Origin: Aulosira sp. FACHB-615
GTDB taxonomy: Bacteria; Cyanobacteriota; Cyanobacteriia; Cyanobacteriales; Nostocaceae
Direction: 5' to 3'
Length of the DNA: 64,000 nucleotides
NCBI RefSeq assembly: GCF_014698045.1
Contig: NZ_JACJSE010000001.1
Coordinates: 496,001-560,000, forward strand
Part shown: one piece after another, positions 16,514 through 24,172 of the stretch
Numbering within the stretch: position 1 is the first letter of the stretch
How the letters are laid out: each line of letters begins with the position of its first letter
Translations under genes and position numbers: made by a program
Notes under the pieces: model-generated
Database searches by the model: none
What the model saw: the letters and a program-made list of their open reading frames with translations, nothing else
Told to the model about the DNA's origin: nothing

Positions 16514-17521
16514 ATGCCATTAGTAACATCGATAATTCAAAAAATTGCTCCCCAACTAGGAGCAGTAGTTGTAGTAGACCCAGAATATGCTTTTGTTGGG
16601 CATATTACATTTAAAAACGGTAATAAAGCTTGTTTTAGTCATAGTAAATTAAATATCAATGGTTTTGGGTCTGCCGAAATAGCTAAAGATAAAGCATATT
16701 CAAACTTTTTTTTGAAACACTTTGGTTATAAAGTTACGGAAGGGCAAACTTTTTTTAGCAAAAAAATCTGTGAAAAAATCAGCAGTGAGAGAAATATTGA
16801 TGCTGGATTTGATTACGCTAAAGAATTAGGTTTTCCGGTAATTGTGAAGCCGATTAATCTCAGTCAAGGCAGATTTGTTACCAAAGTTCATAATAAAACT
16901 GAATACTATCAAGTTGCAAAAAAAATCCTCCGCATCACTCCCGGATTTATAGTGGAGAGATTTTATGCAGGTAATGATTATAGAATTGTTGTTGTAGATG
17001 ATGAAGTCCTTGCAGTTTATCAAAGAATTCCTTTTTGTGTTGTTGGTGATGGCAAGTCTACTATTGCAGAATTAATCCAAAAAAAATCAGCAGAATTGAC
17101 GGCAAATGGCCGCAAAAACAATGTTGATGCTGAAGATTTCCGCCTCAAGCGCAAATTAAAACGACAAAAGCTGAAGTTAGAGAGTGTCATCCCTGAAAAT
17201 CAGGTGATTTATTTGTTAGATAATGCTAATTTATCAAGTGGTGGTCAGGGAGTCGATGTGACAGAACATATCCATCCTGACTTTAAAAAGTTAGCGATAA
17301 GTGCGACAAAAGATATGGGTTTAAGATTGTCAGGTTTAGATGTAATTACTGATGATATAACTCAGCCAATGAACAATTATGTAATTATTGAAATTAATGG
17401 TTCGCCTAGTTTAACTAATTTTGCTTCTCTTGGTGAGGTGCAAGTACAAAGAGTTGAGAATTTATATCTCAAAATTCTGAAAGCTTTGGAAAATGACCAA
17501 GTTTGTCTTGAGTCTAATTGA
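16514..17521 (+). CDS. Free-standing ATP-grasp ligase resembling the cyanophycin-synthetase ATP-grasp domain
   Basis: 335 residues. The ATP-grasp fold is clear: ATP lysine in FPVIVKPINLSQGRFV (near residue 115-125), IVERFYAGNDYRIVVV, the loop VVGDGKSTIAELI, LDNANLSSGGQGVDVTEHI, and the metal site VIIEINGSPSL. These blocks closely follow the ATP-grasp region of CphA (ViGDGrsTI, ANLSTGG, DVTD-x-VHPD). Unlike CphA (~900 residues) there is no Mur-ligase-type domain, and the N-terminus is short. It should form an amide or peptide bond via an acylphosphate; substrates are unknown. It is monocistronic, ending in a strong palindromic terminator. Confidence 0.82.
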   Translation: MPLVTSIIQKIAPQLGAVVVVDPEYAFVGHITFKNGNKACFSHSKLNINGFGSAEIAKDKAYSNFFLKHFGYKVTEGQTFFSKKICEKISSERNIDAGFDYAKELGFPVIVKPINLSQGRFVTKVHNKTEYYQVAKKILRITPGFIVERFYAGNDYRIVVVDDEVLAVYQRIPFCVVGDGKSTIAELIQKKSAELTANGRKNNVDAEDFRLKRKLKRQKLKLESVIPENQVIYLLDNANLSSGGQGVDVTEHIHPDFKKLAISATKDMGLRLSGLDVITDDITQPMNNYVIIEINGSPSLTNFASLGEVQVQRVENLYLKILKALENDQVCLESN

Positions 17522-17548
17522 ATTAAATTGGATACTAACTGTATGTTT

Positions 17549-17584
17549 CAGAACCCCGACTTCTTATAAGAAGTCGGGGTTCTG
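17549..17584. terminator. 36-base perfect palindrome, probable terminator
   Basis: Arms CAGAACCCCGACTTCTTA (17549-17566) and its exact reverse complement (17567-17584), followed by TTTGG, 28 bases after the ATP-grasp stop. It belongs to a dispersed hairpin family with core CCCCGACTTCTT; variants are at 13140-13174, near 20664 and 20907 and (decayed) near 50036. Confidence 0.75.
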
Positions 17585-17606
17585 TTTGGTCAGTTGAGAC
17601 AATATC

Positions 17607-17724
17607 AGGACTTACGCAAAATCATGAAAAAACGTAGACGCGCAAGCGGCTTCCCGCAGGGTACCGCAAAGGGCGCAAAGGACACGAAGTTAAGAGGATT
17701 TGAGAGGGTTCTTGCGTAAGTCAT
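17607..17724. repeat. Second copy of the 118-bp MITE-like element
   Basis: Left end AGGACTTACGCAA (17607-17619) and right end TTGCGTAAGTC (17712-17722, last two bases diverged). It is the same length as the copy at 5734-5851. The nested short repeat is at 17634-17663, some 17 bases nearer the left end than in the first copy. It ends six bases before the ppx stop codon. Confidence 0.8.
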
Positions 17725-17729
17725 AAATA

Positions 17730-19379
17730 TTAGTTAACTGCAAATTTAGCAGTTTCTAAAGTCGCAACTAATTTCACCCCAAATTCTGCTTCAAATATGC
17801 CTTTTTTGTAGTCTAAACTCCACATTTCTAAAGAGCAATCATCATCAGGATTGGTGGGAAAAATTGAGAGATGAGCCTGCTGTAAATCAGGATAATAGCT
17901 GAATTTTACCTGAGAGATTGCGCCGATTTGTCGCCTATCTAACGCAACAGCTAATCGGAGAACTGCACTTAATTGACAGACTATTTGTCGATGATCTTTA
18001 CTCAACAAGTTGCGGAAATTTTCGTGCTTTTTCTTGGGTGGTGATTTGCGATGATAACGGGCTAAGTTGGCAATAACTTCGATTTCGGTTTCGGTATAAC
18101 CTAATAATTCACCATTGCGAATTAGATAGTATGAGTGTTTGTGGTGAGATGAATGGCTGATATGATGACCGCAATTGTGTAAGATGGCTGCTGCCCATAA
18201 AAGTTGACGTTCCTCATTGCCCCAGTTGTGGAGAATGCCTTGGGTTTGGTCAAATAAACTCAGGGCAAAAACAGCCACGCGATCGCTATGTTCAATATTG
18301 ATGTGGTATTTGCTAACCTGTTTCAATACACTGCGCTGGCGAATGGAACTTTGGTAACGCAAGCGGTCTTCAATTAAACCGTGAGTCAGCATCCAATCGA
18401 CAATTACGCCTTCACGCAACGCCCGCCCGCAAAGTGTGACCGCATCTACACCCAACAAGGTCATTGCTTCTTGCAGCACAACTGCACCAGCCAAAATCAC
18501 TTCTGAACGCTTTTCTGGCATTCCTGGAATGGCTGTCCTTTCCACATTGGTCATTTTCGCCAAGCGATTCACCCAGCCGCGCAAATCTTGAAGACTCAAT
18601 TGATAGCCATTCAGGGTGGAAGGTACTGTACCTAACTTTTCCCTAGCATCAATCATGGCTAAAGTTTCAATTGTGCCGGATGTTCCTACTAATTTGGGCG
18701 ATTCACCAAACTGAATATTTGCTAAAACATCTTCTACAGAACGTTCTAGCATTCCTCTTGCATAAGCTTGCAGATATTGTAACTCGCTATTACTAATGGG
18801 GTCGGTGGTGATGAATTCCCCAGTTAGCCGGACTGCGCCAACTTTTGTACTGGTGAGTGTGCGGGGTTCTTGGCTATCTCCCAAAATAATTTCTGTGGAA
18901 CCACCACCAATATCAATAATGATGTGGGGTTGGTTGTTAAATTCCATCCCCGACAGCACGCCTAAATAGATGCGGCGTGCTTCTTCTTGACCAGAAATTA
19001 AGTCAACGCTTAAACCTAATTCGCTATTGATTCGGTGGAGAAAATCTTTGCCATTGGGGGCTTCCCGCACTGCGCTGGTGGCTACAGCAATGATGGTTTC
19101 GGCATTAAAAGTTTTTGCAACTGCTTGAAAGCGTCTTAACGTGGCGATCGCCCGATCCATTACTTCTGGTTTTAACTCACCAGTAACTAAATTGCGATCG
19201 CCCAGTCTCACCGTCTCTTTTTCTCTGGTAAAAATACTAAAAGCTGGTAGGGTTGGGTCAATTTTTACCACTACCATGTGCAGAGAATTAGTTCCCAAAT
19301 CAATGGCAGCAATAATCCGGTGTTGCTGAACTGGTTGAGTTTTGACACTCTCCCAGTTAGCAGAAACTAAATTTAGCAT
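17730..19379 (-). CDS. ppx: Exopolyphosphatase / Ppx-GppA family phosphatase
   Basis: 549 residues, normal for the long cyanobacterial form. The N-terminal actin-like fold has AAIDLGTNSLHMVVV near residue 25 (phosphate 1 motif) and IIDIGGGSTEII (phosphate 2), with AVATSAVREAPNG between them. The C-terminal part is HD-like (LLWAAAILHNCGHHISHSSH). The enzyme removes terminal phosphate from polyphosphate; some family members also hydrolyse pppGpp, which cannot be excluded. It diverges from the ubiA gene across a 392-base gap. A MITE directly follows the stop codon. Confidence 0.92.
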   Translation of the reverse strand: MLNLVSANWESVKTQPVQQHRIIAAIDLGTNSLHMVVVKIDPTLPAFSIFTREKETVRLGDRNLVTGELKPEVMDRAIATLRRFQAVAKTFNAETIIAVATSAVREAPNGKDFLHRINSELGLSVDLISGQEEARRIYLGVLSGMEFNNQPHIIIDIGGGSTEIILGDSQEPRTLTSTKVGAVRLTGEFITTDPISNSELQYLQAYARGMLERSVEDVLANIQFGESPKLVGTSGTIETLAMIDAREKLGTVPSTLNGYQLSLQDLRGWVNRLAKMTNVERTAIPGMPEKRSEVILAGAVVLQEAMTLLGVDAVTLCGRALREGVIVDWMLTHGLIEDRLRYQSSIRQRSVLKQVSKYHINIEHSDRVAVFALSLFDQTQGILHNWGNEERQLLWAAAILHNCGHHISHSSHHKHSYYLIRNGELLGYTETEIEVIANLARYHRKSPPKKKHENFRNLLSKDHRQIVCQLSAVLRLAVALDRRQIGAISQVKFSYYPDLQQAHLSIFPTNPDDDCSLEMWSLDYKKGIFEAEFGVKLVATLETAKFAVN

Positions 19380-19771
19380 CTAGTTTTCTCTCTCTATTTA
19401 GGAAGGACGATAAAAGATGGGATTGCGGACTATTCAAGACTAGTGCTGAGTGCTAAGTAATAATACTTAGTCTCTTGTCTCTCGCTTTTAGTCTGTAGAT
19501 TTACCCTGCCATTTAAAATTTAAGTGACGAAGCCCTATTTGAGCGGGTGTGAGGATGAAGAATTCACCTTTAGATATCAAGGATCTGCATCAATAAGTTG
19601 ATACGCCTTACCCTACACCCTTATTCTCTTAACACCCCGATTTTTTGACGATGAATTATGTATCCATCGTTGCAAATTTAGGTTGTGTTTTTACAAATAA
19701 CAAATAAAGTTATTCTATAGATGTAAAGAAGTATTAACTGAGCAAATTTTAGTAATTTCTGCTTAATTTCT
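19380..19771. other. Divergent intergenic region between ppx and the UbiA gene
   Basis: 392 bases holding both promoters. A short GTGCTGA/GTGCTAA heptamer tract lies near 19443-19460. The last 100 bases before the UbiA start are AT-rich. I cannot assign promoter boxes with confidence. Confidence 0.4.
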
Positions 19772-20653
19772 ATGTTGAGTACGCCAAAAAGCAACCAAGA
19801 ACCTGTGTGGTCTGTGATTATCCGGCTTTTACGGTGGCATAAACCAGAAGGGCGGTTAATTTTGATGATTCCGGCTTTATGGGCTGTGTTTTTAGCGGCG
19901 GCTGGTCAACCGCCTTTGCCTTTAGTGGGAGTGATTGTTTTGGGTACTCTGGCCACAAGTGCGGCTGGGTGTGTGGTCAATGACTTGTGGGATAAAGATA
20001 TTGATCCCGAAGTGGAAAGAACACGCGATCGCCCTTTGGCTTCTCGTGCTTTGTCAATTAAAGTAGGCATTGCTGTGGCGATTATTGCCCTGGGATGTGC
20101 GGCGATGCTGGCATTTTATTTGAATCCTCTGAGTTTTTGGCTTTCATTTGCCGCCGTCCCCGTAATTCTACTGTATCCAGGGGCAAAGCGCGTGTTTCCT
20201 GTGCCGCAGTTGGTACTATCTATTGCTTGGGGTTTTGCGGTGTTGATTAGTTGGAGTGCTGTCACGCAAAATCTTTCTCAACCAACTTGGTTACTTTGGG
20301 GCGCAACTATCCTCTGGACATTGGGATTTGATACTGTGTATGCCATGAGCGATCGCGCCGATGACCGACGCATAGGTATTAATTCTAGTGCTTTGTTTTT
20401 TGGTGATTATGCCCCAGAGGCGATCGGTATTTTCTTTGCTGGCACAATCTTGTTATTAGGCTGGTTGGGGATTGAGATTCATCTACACCTCGCTTTTTGG
20501 ATAACTCTCGCCTTGGCGAGTATTGGTTGGGTTTGGCAATATTGGCGATTGAAACAACAAGATTTGCCAAATGCAGCTTATGGCGAAATGTTTCGGCAGA
20601 ATGTGTGGATTGGCTTTATTTTACTGGCAGGGATGATTGTTGGCTGGCTTTAA
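19772..20653 (+). CDS. ubiA: 4-hydroxybenzoate polyprenyltransferase (UbiA family, plastoquinone pathway)
   Basis: 293 residues with about eight membrane helices. Both prenyl-diphosphate motifs are intact: NDLWDKDID (residues 70-78) followed by RTRDRPLASR, and DRADDRR (194-200). In cyanobacteria the homologous enzyme attaches a solanesyl chain to 4-hydroxybenzoate, the first membrane step of plastoquinone synthesis. N-terminal LLRWHKPEGRLILMIPALW is typical of this subgroup and separates it from chlorophyll synthase and homogentisate transferases. Its promoter region is shared with ppx, transcribed in the opposite direction. Confidence 0.9.
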   Translation: MLSTPKSNQEPVWSVIIRLLRWHKPEGRLILMIPALWAVFLAAAGQPPLPLVGVIVLGTLATSAAGCVVNDLWDKDIDPEVERTRDRPLASRALSIKVGIAVAIIALGCAAMLAFYLNPLSFWLSFAAVPVILLYPGAKRVFPVPQLVLSIAWGFAVLISWSAVTQNLSQPTWLLWGATILWTLGFDTVYAMSDRADDRRIGINSSALFFGDYAPEAIGIFFAGTILLLGWLGIEIHLHLAFWITLALASIGWVWQYWRLKQQDLPNAAYGEMFRQNVWIGFILLAGMIVGWL

Positions 20654-21080
20654 TTTTCAGATACCAGACTTCTTCAATAACAATGGGTATGGGGGTGTGA
20701 GGGTATGGGGGTGTAAGATTTTTCCCGGATTTCTCACCACACCTTTCAAAGCCTGTGCAGGGGAGCAGGGGAGCAGGGGAGAATGAAGGTACTCTCTCCC
20801 CTGCCCCTCCGCACCTCTGCCCCATCAAACGCCTGAAGCTTGTGAGAAATGCGGGTTTTGAACACCCATACCCCTACACCCGTTCATCCTTCCTCAAACC
20901 CTTTATTTGAAGAAGTCGGGGATCTCAGCCTCATTTGATTTACAAGAATTTTATGAAGTTGCCGTATTTTCCCTGATTACACAAAGATTTCATCAATATT
21001 ATAAATATTAGCTCCGCAATCTTACGAATATAGTTTATTTGTTGGGTATATGCAGATAAAGTTTAGCAGCACCCAACGCA
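20654..21080. repeat. Intergenic tandem repeats after the UbiA gene
   Basis: Holds a short GGGTATGGGGGTGT tandem (about 20685-20717), a GGGGAGCAG tandem (about 20757-20782) with its pyrimidine-rich counterpart (about 20796-20822), and two halves of the GACTTCTT / AAGAAGTCGGGG hairpin family (20663 and 20910). No gene is present. The last 100 bases should include the promoter of the next gene. Confidence 0.55.
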
Positions 21081-21659
21081 ATGCAGCGATCGCACCTTGC
21101 TAAAGCGGCCATGATAGTTTTCCTTTCCCTTGGTAGTTTAGGGATTGTGGGCGGCAGTTTTTTAATCCGAAGGGCTTTCAGTAGTACTACTGAATCAAGC
21201 ATTATTACTAATGCAGACCGTTACAGTGAAATCCGCAATCAACTTTGGGCAAGTCCCGCCGAAATTCAGCATTTTCCCCGCACAATTTCCGCCGATTCTC
21301 CAGATGTGCGAATTGCCTATTCTCCAGGGGTTGCCCAAGCTAGTACTTTTTTCCAAGTGCGAGAAAAACAATCTCCCGCCCAAATTCAACAATTATTAGC
21401 AAAATACCGAAAACTAGCCAAGCATCAATACTTAGGTGGCGATACAAATGTCCACTCTAACCTTCCTAATGGTGTTCCCACTACCTTTTTTTATACTGGT
21501 GATGCTGAGAGAGAATCTTTTCCGCCTTCTTATGAAATTTTAGTGTTGAATGCGAAGGATAAAGGTACTGCGGGATTTAGGTGGAATCACGGTGATAGTT
21601 ACGGCGTAGCTATTGATAGTACAGCCTCAGAAATTGTTTATTGGGCTGAAAAATGGTAA
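21081..21659 (+). CDS. Hypothetical membrane-anchored protein
   Basis: 192 residues. The N-terminus MQRSHLAKAAMIVFLSLGSL has a basic start and one hydrophobic helix (about 9-30), indicating an anchor or signal peptide. The rest is soluble, with SPAEIQHFPRTI, PDVRIAYSPGVAQAS, QSPAQIQQLLAKYRKLAKHQ and a C-terminal beta-rich part ending in GVAIDSTASEIVYWAEKW. I do not recognise a named family; it looks like a conserved cyanobacterial envelope protein. ATG 21081 is the only reasonable start. Confidence 0.7.
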   Translation: MQRSHLAKAAMIVFLSLGSLGIVGGSFLIRRAFSSTTESSIITNADRYSEIRNQLWASPAEIQHFPRTISADSPDVRIAYSPGVAQASTFFQVREKQSPAQIQQLLAKYRKLAKHQYLGGDTNVHSNLPNGVPTTFFYTGDAERESFPPSYEILVLNAKDKGTAGFRWNHGDSYGVAIDSTASEIVYWAEKW

Positions 21660-21855
21660 GTAGTTGCACAACATCAGTTATCTTGTTAGACGACACAGAC
21701 AGCAGAAACTATCTGAGGATAATGTTTATCTTGCGGATTCTGCTTTAGATGCGATCGCCACTATCCAAAAATATCTCATCTAGCCCTTAAAAGTTACAGC
21801 AGTAGTCGCGTTGATTCAGACATCGTAACTCTGTAACCTGTAAGCTCTCACCTAT

Positions 21856-22878
21856 TCACGAAGACATAACCTTGAGATTGGAGAAATCAGCATATTCCCA
21901 ACTCACAACTCGATTTCGTCCTAAAGCTTTGGCATTTAGCAAGCATTGGTCAGCGCGATGAAGCAAGCTATAACCTTTATCATCGTCATCTGCTTGCAGA
22001 CTAGCAACGCCTAAGCTAATTGTAATGGGAATGGTTAATTCCTTACTAATAGCAAATGGTTGTTCTGCAACGATACGATTTAAGCGTTCAGCGACGATGA
22101 CGGCTTCTTCGCCAGTGGTGTTAGTCAGCACAATTACAAATTCCTCCCCACCGTAACGGAATGGTGTATCTTTAGAGCGGAGGTTGTGCCGTAGGCGAGA
22201 GGCTAATAATTGTAAAAGGCGATCGCCCACTAAATGCCCGTAAGTATCGTTAACTTTTTTAAAATAGTCGATATCTAGAATAATCAAACTCAAAGGATTA
22301 CTTTGAGTCCGGGCTTTTTTGACTTGTCGAGGTAAATCCCATTCCATCGCCCGACGATTACTAATTTCCGTGAGTGAATCTGCTAGTGCGATCGCAGATA
22401 ATAAATCATTTGTCCGCATCAGTTCCCGGTATTTTTGAGCTTTCCGTAAACCAACACCCACTTGAGCTAGTATTACCTGATGATGGGTTGTTATACTGGC
22501 AGGATTTTTGCCAATTATCTCATCTGTGAGTTGCCAAATATAAGCATCTGCGCCTTGTCTAAGTGCAGTAGCGGTCATTTCCCATTCCCAACACAAATCC
22601 TGCTCACTTTTGGCAGCTAACTGATAGGAACGATCCTCGAAAAGAATACAATACAACCAAGATAGCTGGTTCTGGTTTTTTAACCAACTGCATAGTTCTA
22701 TACTTTTATCCAAACTTGCCTGGATAAATATGACATCAGGTGGTTCATTTTCTAGTTGAGAAATTGCCTGATGAAAATCAGCTATCACTTCTAAAGTAAA
22801 AGCGGTTGTATCCAGTATCTGATCGGGAAGTTTGGCGACGAATTTCTCACTTCCAAAGACCAGAATTGAAATATTCAT
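21856..22878 (-). CDS. Diguanylate cyclase with degenerate receiver-like N-terminus
   Basis: 340 residues. The first ~150 look like a response-regulator-type fold (FTLEVIADFHQAI, PDVIFIQASLD) but I do not see the full phospho-acceptor set. The C-terminal GGDEF domain is intact: ILDIDYFKKVNDTYGHLVGD, active site RYGGEEF, and an RxxD inhibitory site (RSKD) five residues before it. It should make cyclic di-GMP and be product-inhibited. Neighbouring genes give no pathway context. A second c-di-GMP protein (55474) in this window lacks the cyclase residues. Confidence 0.88.
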   Translation of the reverse strand: MNISILVFGSEKFVAKLPDQILDTTAFTLEVIADFHQAISQLENEPPDVIFIQASLDKSIELCSWLKNQNQLSWLYCILFEDRSYQLAAKSEQDLCWEWEMTATALRQGADAYIWQLTDEIIGKNPASITTHHQVILAQVGVGLRKAQKYRELMRTNDLLSAIALADSLTEISNRRAMEWDLPRQVKKARTQSNPLSLIILDIDYFKKVNDTYGHLVGDRLLQLLASRLRHNLRSKDTPFRYGGEEFVIVLTNTTGEEAVIVAERLNRIVAEQPFAISKELTIPITISLGVASLQADDDDKGYSLLHRADQCLLNAKALGRNRVVSWEYADFSNLKVMSS

Positions 22879-23610
22879 TTTTTTGTATCTGCCTTATTTC
22901 GAGCTAAAAAATCCTACTATTTTTTACAATAGAGAAACTATCCGTATTTTTATTATCGATATATTTCCCTATACTTGATAGTCATAACCTTAAATTAACT
23001 ATGCCTGGATAATTTTAATATCATCTTAATACATGACCCTGAATAAAACTACTGAGGTTTACAGTTATGATAATTACTTTCCGTCTTTGACCTTTTTTTT
23101 TAAAACAGTGTAAATACGGAAATTATATTTGTTTTTAATATAATCACTGTAGTTTCCAGGTGTTAGTTATTTGCAAGTGCAAACACAATAAAATAGGAAA
23201 TTTTATGTTTGGGATTGCTGGATTTTATTTATATAAATTAAATGCTTAAAAAAATATAAATTTTTGCTTTTATACGTAAAAACCGAGATGCTTCATAAAT
23301 ATGAGAAATGCTATGTGGGTTCATCAGGGCAAGGATTACCACCTCAATCAAGCTGAGTTGTTAGAGGATTTTAACTAGGCTTTTGAGATAGGTATTATTT
23401 AATGAATAAGTGAATCTACGAGAGTGAGAATTTTGATAGCAGACTACAAAGGAGTCAAGTAGAGGATTTAGTTATCAAATCTAGATGGGGAGCATATTTT
23501 GATATTGAATTATATAGGGGCTAAAGTTCATTAGCCCCTAAAAATCTTTAATTGTGCTGTAGGTTTAGCATCAACTAATCTAAAAATTTTGTAAACCCTT
23601 TATGAAGAAA
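22879..23610. other. AT-rich gene-free region
   Basis: About 730 bases, very AT-rich, without an ORF I would defend. A 9-bp hairpin, AGGGGCTAA (23516-23524) / TTAGCCCCT (23531-23539), lies 72 bases past the stop of the leftward metallochaperone gene and may end its transcript, though no T-run follows on either strand. Confidence 0.45.
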
Positions 23611-23811
23611 TCAATAACCTTCAATGTCGTAACCAGACGCAACAATCACCTGTTTGATTGACTCTTCCGAAGCGGCAGATTCTACGGTGACAGTTTTATC
23701 TTCTACATTCACATCTACCAGAGCATCAGGTTCCATTACATGGATAGATTCAGTAATTTTGTCAGCACATCCTGCACAAGAAATGTTGGAAACTTTTAGT
23801 TTTAGTGCCAT
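23611..23811 (-). CDS. Heavy-metal-associated (HMA) domain protein, CopZ/Atx1-like
   Basis: 66 residues, one ferredoxin-like HMA domain. The metal loop is ISCAGCADKI (CxxC at about residues 12-15), preceded by KLKVSN and followed by typical strands VDVNVEDKTVTVES. The usual loop methionine (GMTCxxC) is replaced by Ile-Ser, which may tune metal affinity or partner choice. The family ferries Cu(I), or in some cases other soft metals, to P-type ATPases; none is encoded in this window. A frame-consistent ATG at 23811 is the start. Confidence 0.87.
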   Translation of the reverse strand: MALKLKVSNISCAGCADKITESIHVMEPDALVDVNVEDKTVTVESAASEESIKQVIVASGYDIEGY

Positions 23812-24172
23812 TATTTGCCTCTTTTGAGAAAGTTTAATATTTCTTTTATAAATAAATTTTATTTTTGCATTGGGATCGCATACATCTAGCTAAGGTGGGG
23901 TAGTAAAATTACGTATATAGGCATAGGCGATCGCTGGCCAGATATCTCTCTCAGTAATAATTACTAGCAGTAACGGAAAACAGAATGCAAAAATAAGGCT
24001 AGAGGTTAGGGGTTAGAGTCTAGAGGTTAGAGGCTAGAATGATGTTTATAATTTCTATTTGCATTAGTGTCTAGCTGAAAAGTACTGATTTATTTATAAA
24101 ATTACTAGTCTCTAGCCTCTAGTCCCCAGTCCCTAGCCCCAGTCCCTAATCATTCTTTTTTGTTTTCTATCC
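23812..24172. repeat. alaS upstream region with two complementary heptamer arrays
   Basis: A TAGAGGT/TAGAGGC array (about 23997-24038) and a roughly complementary CTAGCCTCTAGTCC array (about 24104-24150) flank 65 AT-rich bases; the second ends 22 bases before alaS. The arms could pair imperfectly in the transcript. The rest of the gap (23812-23996) has one GCGATCGC and no gene. Confidence 0.6.

Noticed and set aside
21660..21783. Short open frame (about 40 codons) ending LADSALDAIATIQKYLI
   Set aside because: It begins next to the preceding stop without ATG and has no known match. It may be a gene relic, but evidence is too thin.
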